This document shows, one piece after another, positions 33,101-42,946 of a DNA stretch of 64,000 nucleotides. A program made the translations under genes and the position numbers. A model generated the notes under the pieces. That model saw only the letters and a program-made list of their open reading frames with translations. It was not told the DNA's origin and did no database searches. This stretch comes from Ga0077560 sp046330395 (GTDB lineage: Bacteria; Actinomycetota; Thermoleophilia; Miltoncostaeales; Miltoncostaeaceae). Position 1 is the stretch's first letter. Each line of letters starts with the position of its first letter. The stretch lies in the NCBI GenBank assembly GCA_046330395.1, contig JAXLSS010000001.1, forward strand, positions 62,001 through 126,000, in the 5' to 3' direction.

Positions 33101-36100
33101 ATGGCCGTGCCCTCCGTGTTGCTTCTCGATGCCGAGCAACAGCGCACCCACATGAGGCTTCGTCGCGTGCTCGGTGAGGAGCAGGCGGCCTTCTTCCTCG
33201 ATGCATGCCTGCTGATGGAGACCGAGCACGGGTTCACCTCTACGAGCCACCTGGTTGGGCACCTGCTGCGCGAGATCGATGGCGGCCTTCTCGAGGTGGT
33301 GAGGTCGCTAGCGCCCGGGCGGGACTGGCCGAAGAAGGGCAGCAAGGGGTCACACCGCGCGACGATCGTCTGCGCCTGTGTTGCGCTTGGGCTGGGATCC
33401 GATGTGCCGGACCGGTGGTCGTTGGTGGTCGCTGGGCAGCAGAAGGTTGCCCACCGGCATTCGCGGGGTGGTCCTCGGCCCGTCGATGAGGCGCTTCGAG
33501 AGCGCTGGCGGGAGGCCCAGCTGTTGTTCGCTCAGGTTACGGACCGGCTTGAGGCGCGGATCGGTCTGTCGCTCGCCGCGGCTGAGCGGATCGCCTCCGG
33601 GGCGCCGGACATGACCGTCTTTCATCGCGACCTTCCTCATTCGCAGGTGGCCTTGGATCGCTTCTTTGAGTTCGCTGGGCCGGAGTGGCTGGATCCGCTT
33701 CTCGCCGGTGGGGCGTTTCGAAGTCCGCCGCCGCTCGTGGTGAGCTCGGACGGGGCGGTGCGGTTTGTCCGCTGGCCGCCGGGCGCGTACCTGATTCGAA
33801 TGGCGGGCGCGAGGCCGGCGGCAATCCTCGATGTGGCCGTCGGTCTCGAAACCGACAACCCCGAGGCTCACGAATCCATCGTTGACGCCGCCATGGCCAT
33901 GGATGCGGAGCTTGCCGCCAAGCTCGTCCCGCGCGTACGGCACTGGTTGCAGAGCCCTGTTCAGTGGGCGCTCCCTTGGAAGGCCGCCAGCATGGCGGAG
34001 TACTTGGTCGCGAACGAGCAGATCGAGGCGGGACTCGTGCTTGCCGGGTCCGTGGTCGAGGCCCTTGGCTTGCACCGCGGCAGCCAACTGGCCCCCGAGA
34101 TGGTCCGCCGATTCACCGTCGAATTGTTTCCGGCGGCGGGCGTCGCCGGCGTGGCCATGCTCGGACGACTCCTCGCACAGGGGCTTGAATCCGAGGGCCG
34201 AGGCTCGGAGGACTTCTCGTATATCTGGCGGCCCCAGCTTGGGGTGGAACAACGCCAGGATGTGGTGGGGTCCCTGGTCACCGCCGTGCGCACCGCGGCC
34301 CGAACCGTGGTCGATCACGCTCCTGTGTGCCTGGACGAGATGCTTGAGGTGCTCGACAACCACGAGCTGGCGGTGTTCCGGCGTTTCGGAATTGATCTGC
34401 TGGTGTCGCAGCCCTTCGGTAAGCGCACCCAGCAGCGATTGCTGAGCTACGGCCTGATGGCGAGCCCCGACACACAGGCCGAGTACGCGGAGCTCCTCAG
34501 GGCGCATTCCGCCGCGCTGAGCGAAGCGGATCGCCGCGCGATTGAGCGGTTCATCGAGAGCGGCCCCGACCAGGATGGCGGCACCGATGACGTGGATGAG
34601 CGATGGCGGCTGAGCTGGCTGGCGGTTGTGCCGTGGCCGCTTTCCGAGGTCATGCAGCAGCGGTTCGAGGCGCTGCGTGAGCGATTCGGTGACCCGGGGC
34701 CCCTTCGTAAGACCGTCGTCGTCTCCGGTGCCGGATGGCCAGAGGGCGCGCATTCCGGGGCCGAGGATCTTGCCGCGCTGAGTCCTGAGGAGGTCGTGGA
34801 CTGGCTGGCGTCCCATCAGGTTGAGGGTGGACCAGAGGGGCTGAGCCACGAGTCCCTTGTTCGCGAGGTGGTCGCAGCGCGAGCCCTTGAGTTCTCCCTT
34901 GTCGCGCAGGCTTTCGTGAATCTGCACCCCGCGCACGCCAGGGCGCTGGCCTGCGGCCTCCAGCAGGCCCTCCGGAACGGGGATCCGATCGAATGGGCAC
35001 CGGTGGTCGAGTTCGTGCTTGCTGTGCTGCAACAACCCCGAGGCCACGCTGACCCGTGGGTCGGCCCAATCCCTGAGCATGGCGCATGGCTCGCGGTCTG
35101 GATGACCATCCTCAATCTCCTGATCGACGCACTCGGAGCCGAGAACCCGATCCCTCAGGAGGAACGAGATCGGGTGTGGGCGGCAATCGAACGGCTCGCC
35201 CAAGACGAGAACCCCACGCCCGCCGACGAGCGAGCAGTCCTCGACGCAGCCAGGGACCCCCTGACGCTTGCCATGAACACGGTTCGCGGGAAGGCGATCC
35301 AGGCGACGATGGGGTACATCCGCCGCTTCGGACCGGAAGATGGTGGAATTCCCGCCGAAGCAGCGGCCCTGCTTGAGCGCCATCTCGACCTCGACAACGA
35401 TCAGAGTGTCGCGGTCAGATCCATCTATGGGTGGCATCTGCCGTTGCTGGCGCACCAGGACCGCGAGTGGGTCTCGACCAACCTCTCCCGAATCCTTCCA
35501 AGCGACGATGAGCTCCGATGGCGAGCAGCCTGGGCTGCCTATGTCACTTACCACCCGCCGTACTCATGGTGCTTCTCCCTGCTCGAGCGACACTACGCGC
35601 ATGCCATCGAACATCTCTCGGACGACCCGGACCTCGAGGACCCCGACGGGCCCGGCACGGGCCTGCTGCGGCACCTCGCCGCCGCGGCCCGAGCCGGCCT
35701 GGTCCACCTGGAGGACCCCGAGGGCCTGCTCGCACTGCTTTACGCTCGGGCCTCCCTCACCCAGCGCGCGCTGCTGATCCGCGCGATCGGGCACGGCCTG
35801 GGGGCGCAGCCGCCCCCCGCCGAAGAGGAATGCGCGCGAGCCATGGCGATCTTCGACGCCAGACTCGCAGTCGTCGAAGCATCCGCCCAGCTCGATGACC
35901 GGGCTGAGCTTGCCGGCTTCGCGGTCTGGTTCGCCTGCGGCGCACTTGGCCGGGACTGGGCGTTAGCACGTCTGCTCGACGTGCTTCGACTCGACGTCAA
36001 AGTCGACCAGGATAGAGGTGTCGCCTCCCAACTTGCCGAGGATTGCAGCAGCCGACCGGTCGAGTGTCTCGACGCGCTCGAGCTACTGATCGACCGTGGT

Positions 36101-36256
36101 TCGGACGAGTGGTTCGTCCCCGGCGCGAGCGACCTCATTCCGGCGATCCTGACCAAAACACTCCCCAACCCGGCATGCGCCGCCCGCGTTCGCGAGATCG
36201 CCAGCAGACTCGTCGCCCGCGGCCACGCGGCCGACTACAAGCGGTTCCTGGCCTGA
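33101..36256 (+). CDS. 1051-residue protein of unknown function, possible defence protein
   Basis: A large, mostly helical protein without membrane segments and without a visible P-loop or nuclease motif. The N-terminus (FLDACLLMETEHGF, then HLVGHLLREIDGGLLEVV) resembles a domain I associate with proteins of phage-defence and conflict loci. The C-terminal third (NTVRGKAIQATMGYIRRFGP, then DNDQSVAVRSIYGWHLPLL) resembles the helical repeat region of SIR2- or NTPase-linked defence proteins. Its DNA uses more A/T-ending codons than chromosomal neighbours. It is a single gene between the toxin-antitoxin pair and the sigma module. Confidence 0.6.
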   Translation: MAVPSVLLLDAEQQRTHMRLRRVLGEEQAAFFLDACLLMETEHGFTSTSHLVGHLLREIDGGLLEVVRSLAPGRDWPKKGSKGSHRATIVCACVALGLGSDVPDRWSLVVAGQQKVAHRHSRGGPRPVDEALRERWREAQLLFAQVTDRLEARIGLSLAAAERIASGAPDMTVFHRDLPHSQVALDRFFEFAGPEWLDPLLAGGAFRSPPPLVVSSDGAVRFVRWPPGAYLIRMAGARPAAILDVAVGLETDNPEAHESIVDAAMAMDAELAAKLVPRVRHWLQSPVQWALPWKAASMAEYLVANEQIEAGLVLAGSVVEALGLHRGSQLAPEMVRRFTVELFPAAGVAGVAMLGRLLAQGLESEGRGSEDFSYIWRPQLGVEQRQDVVGSLVTAVRTAARTVVDHAPVCLDEMLEVLDNHELAVFRRFGIDLLVSQPFGKRTQQRLLSYGLMASPDTQAEYAELLRAHSAALSEADRRAIERFIESGPDQDGGTDDVDERWRLSWLAVVPWPLSEVMQQRFEALRERFGDPGPLRKTVVVSGAGWPEGAHSGAEDLAALSPEEVVDWLASHQVEGGPEGLSHESLVREVVAARALEFSLVAQAFVNLHPAHARALACGLQQALRNGDPIEWAPVVEFVLAVLQQPRGHADPWVGPIPEHGAWLAVWMTILNLLIDALGAENPIPQEERDRVWAAIERLAQDENPTPADERAVLDAARDPLTLAMNTVRGKAIQATMGYIRRFGPEDGGIPAEAAALLERHLDLDNDQSVAVRSIYGWHLPLLAHQDREWVSTNLSRILPSDDELRWRAAWAAYVTYHPPYSWCFSLLERHYAHAIEHLSDDPDLEDPDGPGTGLLRHLAAAARAGLVHLEDPEGLLALLYARASLTQRALLIRAIGHGLGAQPPPAEEECARAMAIFDARLAVVEASAQLDDRAELAGFAVWFACGALGRDWALARLLDVLRLDVKVDQDRGVASQLAEDCSSRPVECLDALELLIDRGSDEWFVPGASDLIPAILTKTLPNPACAARVREIASRLVARGHAADYKRFLA

Positions 36257-36649
36257 GCGAGAAGGGCTCATCCCGAGCCCGGCACCCGCTACCACCAGCA
36301 CCCGCCGAGCTCAATCCGGTGCCGAACTCGAGCCCTCACGACCGGCTGATTCACCGAACCACTAGGAACCCATCGCTGCGCTGTCCGGGGCGCATCCCAT
36401 ACGGGCGTTGTGTCCGGGCCCATCAACACCTGCCGTGGATCGCAGGAGACTGCTCGACAGGCCAACCACCTGCCGTCACCCAGGCGAAATTCCGTTTCCA
36501 GCCAGCACCACCGGCTAAAGCTCGCAACGAGTGCGGCGCGGTTCGGCTCAGTGACGAGCAGGTTCTGATTGCAGTGAGTTGGCGGCCTCGAGTCGCGCAC
36601 AAGATGCACCGCGGTGCGCTGGGCGCTTCGACCGAGTGCGGGGACTTCT
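36257..36649. other. 393-base gap between convergent genes
   Basis: This gap separates the 3' ends of the 1051-residue gene and the MreC-like gene. A small hairpin, GGGCTC/GAGCCC at 36264-36280, lies eight bases after the first stop and may terminate it. I see no coding frame worth reporting in the rest. Confidence 0.4.
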
Positions 36650-37909
36650 CTAGCGGTGTCGAAGGACTGTGAGCGTGAAGTTGCCGGTGGGATTGCTTGA
36701 TGGGGTGATCACGGCGGCTTCCTGACCCTTGGCATCGGGGACGACCCGGGTGATGGACCCGACGTTGAGGCCTCGCGGGATGCGGGAGGCTCCGCCGTTG
36801 ACGGTGATCCCGGCCGTCACGACGGTTTGGTTCGGCTGAACGGCCTGCCCGGCCGGGATCCCACTGATCCGGAACTCCCCCGTCGCGGTGACCGTGAGCG
36901 ATCGTTGCAGGCCACCGCTGCCCGCCACCTCCACCATCAGGCCGGTACGCCCCGACCGCAGCAGCGTCACCTCGGAGCTGCTCGCGGTCATGCTGGTCAC
37001 GAGGCCGACCATCGTGGTGGGCGGGGTACCCTCCATCACGGGGAAGCCGAGTTGCACGCCGTCGCGGTACCCCCGGTTGATCGTGACCTGGGCCATCCGT
37101 GGATCCGCACTCACCTTGATCACCTTCGACCGAACCATCGCGTAGGCGCTCAGGTCGGCGGCAATTGTCCCCGCGGGGACCTTCATGGGCGTCGACCGGA
37201 AGTCACCGCGTTTGCGGAGTTCGGCCACGAAGCGCCTGGCCAGCGCGAGCTGCTCGCCCGTGGTGACCGTGGCCCCGGTGGACGGCGCGAAGTGGCCGAC
37301 CCACACGGAGATCCCGTCACCGCTGACGAAGTAGACAGATCTCATCGTGCCGTCCTGGGATCCGAGCCAGAACTCTCCGCCGGTGGTCCGGGTACTCGGG
37401 AAGCCCAGCTCCCAGCGCGCGAAGCCGGAATTCCAGTCGAGTTCCCAGCCCTCCTTGCGGTTGTTGCGGAGGCTCACCTCGTCGGTCCCGATAAGAAGGC
37501 CGTCCACGCGCCGGCGGCGCGCCTGAACCCACTTAACGGGGGCACCGACCGCGGCGGCGGCCGCCTGGGCGACGCGGGAGCGATCGGGGTAGAGCCACCA
37601 GTGGCCCGGGCGATTCGGCGCCTCTGCCCGTGTCGGCTTCGGAAGGTGATGGCGGCCGAGGGTTCCCCCGCGGTTCTCGGGTTGGGTCCGGCCGCCCCCA
37701 GGCAGGATGACGAACAGGAAGGTCACAGCCGCCGCAAACAGCAGACCGGTCCCGACAAGTCCACCCACCCGGCGATGGCGCTCCCGGGCCCGGGCCCGGG
37801 CGAGCTGGGCCACGGCGACACGGCGCGTCTCCGCGACCCGCGCTGCGTCCATGCTCGGGCCGGGTTGGCTCATCAGCGCGGTCAGTGCCTGTTCCAGCTC
37901 AGTGTTCAT
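36650..37909 (-). CDS. anti-sigma-type membrane protein with MreC-like domain
   Basis: A 419-residue protein encoded directly after an ECF sigma gene (11-base overlap). Residues 1-50 are a cytoplasmic helical segment, then one membrane helix (LVGTGLLFAAAVTFLFVIL). The external part ends with about 150 residues that match the MreC beta-barrel: VTINRGYRDGVQLGFPVMEG, VGLVTSMTASSSEVTLL, QTVVTAGI and IPRGLNVGSITRVV. In cell-shape MreC this domain sits in the periplasm or cell wall. Here it replaces the usual sensor of an anti-sigma factor. That combination is new to me. Confidence 0.75.
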   Translation of the reverse strand: MNTELEQALTALMSQPGPSMDAARVAETRRVAVAQLARARARERHRRVGGLVGTGLLFAAAVTFLFVILPGGGRTQPENRGGTLGRHHLPKPTRAEAPNRPGHWWLYPDRSRVAQAAAAAVGAPVKWVQARRRRVDGLLIGTDEVSLRNNRKEGWELDWNSGFARWELGFPSTRTTGGEFWLGSQDGTMRSVYFVSGDGISVWVGHFAPSTGATVTTGEQLALARRFVAELRKRGDFRSTPMKVPAGTIAADLSAYAMVRSKVIKVSADPRMAQVTINRGYRDGVQLGFPVMEGTPPTTMVGLVTSMTASSSEVTLLRSGRTGLMVEVAGSGGLQRSLTVTATGEFRISGIPAGQAVQPNQTVVTAGITVNGGASRIPRGLNVGSITRVVPDAKGQEAAVITPSSNPTGNFTLTVLRHR

Positions 37910-38420
37910 GGGGGACTCCCTCCAGGGCGCCGCGCAAATCGGTCATGGCGCGCGACAGTCGGGACTTGGCGGTGCCGAGGGGCACCTCCATGACCTCCGC
38001 GATCTCCTGCAGCGACAACCCCAGCGCGAAGCGCAGCGCTACCACCTCACGTCGCTCCGGTGGGAGCCCGGCGACTGCTCGCCACAGGGCCCCACTCCCC
38101 GACGGCGGGTCGACCGGTGGGGCGACGGTGTCCGGGTCAAGCCCGACCAGGCGGCGGTTATCGCGCAGGCTGTTGCGCGCGCGGTTGAGCACGATCCGCC
38201 GCAGCCACACAAGAAACGGCCGCCGACCATCAAACCGCGGCAACTGCGCGAAGGCGCTGATGATCGCCTCTTGGGCGACGTCCTCGGCGAACGCGGTGAA
38301 CCCCAGCACCCCACGCGCCATCCGCAGCGCGTCGGGCCATGCCAGATCAAACAACGTGGCGCCCGCCGCATCAGAGCCCGCCCGGGCCTGCCGCACCAGA
38401 TCAGCGTGGGGATCGGTCAT
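37899..38420 (-). CDS. ECF RNA polymerase sigma factor
   Basis: A 173-residue sigma-70 family protein with region 2 (FAEDVAQEAIISAFAQLPRF, VWLRRIVLNRARN) and region 4 (LPPERREVVALRFALGLSLQ, VPLGTAKSRLSRA). It overlaps the start of its MreC-domain partner. It probably directs transcription in response to an envelope cue relayed by that partner. The operon lies inside the mobile element. Confidence 0.93.
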   Translation of the reverse strand: MTDPHADLVRQARAGSDAAGATLFDLAWPDALRMARGVLGFTAFAEDVAQEAIISAFAQLPRFDGRRPFLVWLRRIVLNRARNSLRDNRRLVGLDPDTVAPPVDPPSGSGALWRAVAGLPPERREVVALRFALGLSLQEIAEVMEVPLGTAKSRLSRAMTDLRGALEGVPHEH

Positions 38421-38572
38421 CTCAACTGATCAACCCGCAACCGCCTCCAAAGGTTCCCGCACCCGGCCGGCGATGAGTTCACCAAGCCTTCGCGAACGCT
38501 ACCCCCGCATTTGCGCCGTTTCACAGTTCTTGTCTGTGTGCCGGCACAACAGCGAGGCAAACGGGGAACGGG

Positions 38573-39259
38573 ATGTTGACCGCGGCGCGTCTGCGGCCGG
38601 ATGGCGCTGCCCGCACCTACTACGAACGCACCGTCGCCACCGACCGGGAGGCCTACTACTCGGGTGAGGGGGAGGCCCGCGGGGAATGGGCCGGCACCGG
38701 TGCCCAAGAGCTGGCGCTGGTTGGCGAGGTCCGCGATGGCGAGCTGTCGGATCTGCTCGACGGCCGGCACCCGCTCAGCGGGGAGGTGCTGCGCCGGGCG
38801 GTCTCCGAGCGCACGGTCACCCGCGAGGGGATCGACGCCGACACAGGACAGCGCACGAGTGAGCAGGTGGTGCTGCGGCCGGTGGTGGGGTTTGACCTAA
38901 CCTTTGAGGCGCCCAAGTCGGTGAGCCTGCTGCACGCCCTCGGTGATGAGCGGATCCGTGGTGAGGTCGGTGAGGCGCACAGGGCGGCCTGGCAGGACGC
39001 CCTCCAGGTGCTCGAGCGCTACGCCGCGGTGGTGCGGAGCGGGCCCCAGGGCGTGGTGCGTGAACGCGCCGGCCTGGTGGCGGCGGGATTCGCGCACCGC
39101 ACCAACCGCGACGGGGACCCGCACCTGCACACCCACGTGGTGGTCGCCAACCTGGGGCGCACCGGGGACGGGAAGTACCGGGCCCTGGACGGCAGGTTGC
39201 TGCTTGCCGATTGGCGCACCGCCGCCGGGCATGTCTACCAAGCCCGCCTCCAAGGGTGA
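38573..39259 (+). CDS. MobF/TrwC-type relaxase, N-terminal fragment
   Basis: The first 228 residues of a MobF relaxase. The metal-binding histidines are in DPHLHTHVVVAN, preceded by FDLTFEAPKSVSLLHALGD. Candidate catalytic tyrosines are in TYYERT and EAYYSGEGEARGEW. The frame ends at TGA 39257-39259, where one extra G in an AAGGG run breaks the expected continuation (GELTQRLGVEWGPVRAGQ) found in the next frame. See the pseudogene entry for the rest. Confidence 0.85.
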   Translation: MLTAARLRPDGAARTYYERTVATDREAYYSGEGEARGEWAGTGAQELALVGEVRDGELSDLLDGRHPLSGEVLRRAVSERTVTREGIDADTGQRTSEQVVLRPVVGFDLTFEAPKSVSLLHALGDERIRGEVGEAHRAAWQDALQVLERYAAVVRSGPQGVVRERAGLVAAGFAHRTNRDGDPHLHTHVVVANLGRTGDGKYRALDGRLLLADWRTAAGHVYQARLQG

Positions 39260-41492
39260 GCTCACTCAGCGGTTGGGGGTGGAGTGGGGGCCGGTGCGCG
39301 CGGGGCAGGCGGATCTGGCTGGGGTGCCGCGCGGGGTGATCGAGGAGTTCAGCCGCCGTCGCGCGATTGTGCTGGAGGAGGCCCGCGCCCGCGGGTGGAC
39401 ACACTGCGGCGAAGCGCATCGCCCAAGTCGTCACCCGACCGGTCAAACGCGCCCTTGATCTCACCGTCGCGCGTGAGCGGTGGCGTGCGCGGGCCGCCGA
39501 GCACGGCCTGGACCGCGCCCACCTGCGCGCACTCCACGCGCACCCGCCACCGACCGTCCCGCACCCGCGCGAGGTCCACAGGCCGTGCTCGGGGAGTCGG
39601 GAGTGGTGCGCGCAGGCGTCGCGACCACGACGGCTGACCTGCTTCGCGCCGTGTGCGACCAGCACCACGAGGGCCACCGCCGACCGGCTGATCAAACTCG
39701 TGGAGGGACTCGCGTGACCCCGGCTGGTGCGCGTGCCCGCGCAGGCCCTCGGCGCACCCGCACGGGTTCATCCGGTGGAGCTCGTGCGCGTCGAGGGAAC
39801 ACGCCCTGCGGATCGCCCGGGCAGGGCAGGGCCAGCAGGTGGCCCGCGCGCACCCGCGCGAGCTCACGCGAGCCCTCACGCACACCCACGTTCACCTCAC
39901 CCCCGAACAGATCCATGCGGCCACGCTGGTCGCGCGCGCCGACAGGCAAGGTGGCGTGTGTCATCGGGCACGCGGGCACCTGCGCAAGACCACCGCCCTC
40001 GCGGCGGCCTGCGCGGCCCTGCGCGGGTCCGGGATCCCCGTCCGCGCAGCCGCACCCGCTCCGCGCAAGCGGCCCGAGTGCTCGCGGAGGCCACCGGGGT
40101 GCGGGCGACCACTCTTCATGCACTCCTCGCGGACCTGCGCGAACCCGCGCGAACTCCCGCACACGGGTGCGTGATCATCGACGAGGCCTCCATGGCCGAC
40201 ACCCACACCCTCACCGCCGCGATCGATGGGGTCACGCGCGCCGGTGGGCGTGTCGTGTTGGTCGGTGACCCCGCCCAGTTGCCCGCGGTCGGACCCGGCG
40301 GCCTGTTCGCAGCCCTCACCCACGAGGTGCGCACCGCGAGTTGGTCGGCAACCGCCGCCAAGCCGCCGAATGGGAACACCGCCCTCCACGACCTCCGCGC
40401 CGGGAACGCCCAACGCGCTCTGGCCGCCTACGCCGAACACGGGCGCATCACCACCACGCGCACGCCCGAGCACACCTCTGGGCGCATGGTTGAGGACTGG
40501 TGGGCCACCTCGCGCCGGGACGGCCTGGACCAAGTGGTGATGCTCGCCCACCGCAACCGCGACGTCGACGCCCTCAACCAGCAGGCCCGCGAACGCATGC
40601 GCGCCGAGCAGCGGCTCGGCGCCGAGCGGATCTACGAGGTACCTCGCTCGCGGTCGGCGACCGGGTGGTCTGCAAACACAACGACTACGAGCTTGGAGCC
40701 CGCAACGGCACCCGAGGCACGATCGACCACCTCACCACCGCGGGCGTCGTGGTTCGCACCGACGCCGGTGAGCGTCTCCGAGCTCCCGCCGACTACGCCG
40801 CCCGGCATGTCCGCCACGGCTACGCCCTCACCGTCCACGCCGCCCAAGGCGCCACTGTCGACCACGCCTTCGTGCTGGCCAGTGACCAACGCCAACTCGC
40901 CGAATGGGGCTACGTCGCCCTCACCCGCGCCCGCCACGGCACGCGGATCTACCTCACCGAACCCACGCAGGAACCGGCGATCGCCCTCGACCCCGGCACA
41001 CGCGGCGGCCTCGACGAACTGGCGCGCGCCATGGGCCGCCCCACCGCCGAACCGCTCGCCACCCACCAACTCACCGACGCTCAGGCACACCGGGACTCGC
41101 TGAGCACCGAAGCCCGATGGATCCGAAGCGCCCTCGCCGCCGACGAGCAAGCCCGGCACCACCGCGACCCGCTGCGCGAACTTCACGCCCAACGCGAGCG
41201 GCTCACCGCCGCACGGCAGACCACACGCCCACTCAGCAGGGCCCGCCGCGACCTCACCCACCAGATCCGCGAGGTCGAGCAACGCATCACCCACACGGCC
41301 CCGACGCCGCCACCGCGACGCCCCGAGCCCCCGCGACCCGAACTGGCGGAGCTGACCACCGACCAGCTGCGCACCCGCCTCAACGAGATCAACGAGCTCC
41401 TACACCCGGCGTCGCAGCTCACGCACGGGCGAAGCCCTGAACGGGAACTGGCGGGACCAGAGATGGAACTCGGGCTCGAGCTCGGGCCGTGA
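38573..41492 (+). pseudogene. decayed MobF relaxase-helicase gene
   Basis: Read across frames, the region encodes a relaxase domain, a helicase part and a C-terminal helical tail ending at 41492, about 970 codons in all. Frame changes occur near 39250, 39410, 39580, 39970, 40080 and 40650. Helicase motifs survive: VIIDEASMADTHTL and VVLVGDPAQLPAVGPGGLFA at about 40170-40310, and HGYALTVHAAQGATVDHAF at about 40810-40870. The Walker A region near 39965-40000 is damaged by more than a run-length error. The gene is therefore probably truly inactive, and the element not self-mobilising. Confidence 0.8.
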
Positions 41493-41791
41493 TGTCCCTG
41501 GAAGGCTCGCGCCCGGCCAGTTCGACGGGAAACACACAACAGCTGCGACTCTCGCTGACCTCGCGCCAGGCGAGCGACACCCGCCAAACCGGGCGCACGG
41601 CTCCCCGGCTCGCGCTCACTCCGACTGAGGCCGCGGAGGCCCTTGGCGTCAGCAGGGACACGCTGGAGCGGTACATCCTCCCGGAGCTCCGCGTCACGCG
41701 GCGCGGTCGGCGCATCCTCATCTCTGTCAAGGAACTGGAACGCTGGCTGGACGCGAGCGCAACGGCTCTGGTTGAGTGGCCTCGTGGCTGA
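41489..41791 (+). CDS. excisionase-like HTH protein
   Basis: A 100-residue protein with an HTH_17/Xis-type winged helix at residues 42-90 (LTPTEAAEALGVSRDTLERY, then RRILISVKELERWL). It overlaps the integrase GTG by eight bases, as xis-int pairs often do, so it probably sets the direction of recombination. The GTG start overlaps the end of the relaxase remnant. Confidence 0.82.
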   Translation: MMSLEGSRPASSTGNTQQLRLSLTSRQASDTRQTGRTAPRLALTPTEAAEALGVSRDTLERYILPELRVTRRGRRILISVKELERWLDASATALVEWPRG

Positions 41792-42902
41792 GGGAATCCG
41801 CAAGCGCATCGGACGCAACGGCACCGCCACGTACGAGGCGAGCGTTTGGATCGCCACCGAGAAGCGCCGCCTCCGCAAGACCTTCCCGACGCAAGCCGCA
41901 GCGAAGGTGTGGCGCACAGCCGCACTCCGGGCAGTGCGGGAGCACCGCCTGCGTGGACCCTCCGGGATCACGTTTCGCGAGGCGGCAGAGGCCTGGCTTC
42001 ACGACGCACGAGAAGGCATCGCCACCACGCGGAGCGGGACCACCTACAAGCCAGGGGTCATCCTCAGCTACGAGCAGGCCCTCCAGCTGCGTGCGCTTCC
42101 CCTGATCGGCGGCGCCCGGCTCGAGGACGTTACGCGCGTGAGCTTGCAACGCGCCGTCGACGGGTGGGCAGCGCAGGGGCTCAGCGGATCCACCATCCGG
42201 AATGCCCTCATGCCGGTGCGCGTCGTGTTCAGGCGCGCCGTCCGCCGTGGCGTCGTCGCGGTCAACCCGTGTGACGGGCTCGAGCTGCCACCGCCCTCAC
42301 CCCGGCGGGAGCGCATCGCTAGCCCGGCCGAAGCCGCGCGCCTGCTCGCGGTCCTCACGCCCCGAGATCGCGCCCTCTGGTCGATCGCGGTCTACGCGGG
42401 CCTCCGCGCAGGTGAGATCGCGGCGCTCCGATGGGGCGACATCGACCTCGCGGGTGGGCGCATCCGCGTCATTCGCTCGTGGGACCCCAAGACAGGAAAC
42501 GTCGTCGCACCGAAGTCGAAGTCCGCGGTCCGCTCGGTGCCCATCGCGGGGGTGCTGCGAGACGAGTTGCTCGACTGGCGGGTGGCGCACCCTGCGGACC
42601 GGGACGCCTTGCTGTTCAGCCGCCCGGACGGCCGCCCGCTGCGCCACGAAGGCGTCCTGCGCCGCGCCCGCACCGCGTGGAAAAACGCCGGACTGACACC
42701 ACTCGGCCTCCACGAGGCGCGCCACACCGCCGTCTCGGTCTGGCTGGCGGCCGGCATCAACATCCGCGCGGTAAGCACCTACGCCGGTCACGCGTCCGTC
42801 GCGTTCACGCTCGACCGCTACGGCCATCTGCTCCCGGACGACCAGGACCGTGCGGTCCAACTACTTGACGCCTACATCGAGCAATCAACGGCGGGCCGCT
42901 GA
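41784..42902 (+). CDS. int: tyrosine recombinase (integrase)
   Basis: A 372-residue phage-type integrase. It has an N-terminal arm-binding region (EASVWIATEKRRLRKTFPT), a SAM-like core-binding domain and a catalytic domain with Arg in YAGLRAGEIAAL, HEARHT (His and Arg) and the nucleophile Tyr in TLDRYGHLL. The GTG at 41784 follows from overlap with xis. It is the enzyme expected to have inserted the element at tRNA-Ser(CGA). It lies unusually far (about 4.3 kb) from the nearest att copy. Confidence 0.95.
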   Translation: MAEGIRKRIGRNGTATYEASVWIATEKRRLRKTFPTQAAAKVWRTAALRAVREHRLRGPSGITFREAAEAWLHDAREGIATTRSGTTYKPGVILSYEQALQLRALPLIGGARLEDVTRVSLQRAVDGWAAQGLSGSTIRNALMPVRVVFRRAVRRGVVAVNPCDGLELPPPSPRRERIASPAEAARLLAVLTPRDRALWSIAVYAGLRAGEIAALRWGDIDLAGGRIRVIRSWDPKTGNVVAPKSKSAVRSVPIAGVLRDELLDWRVAHPADRDALLFSRPDGRPLRHEGVLRRARTAWKNAGLTPLGLHEARHTAVSVWLAAGINIRAVSTYAGHASVAFTLDRYGHLLPDDQDRAVQLLDAYIEQSTAGR

Positions 42903-42946
42903 ACGGGCCGGACGGTGCTCGTCGCCACGGTTCGCTGACCACACGG

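Noticed and set aside
33350..35554. 734-codon frame antisense to the 1051-residue gene
   Set aside because: Compositional shadow; the plus-strand frame has normal helical protein composition and a plausible start.
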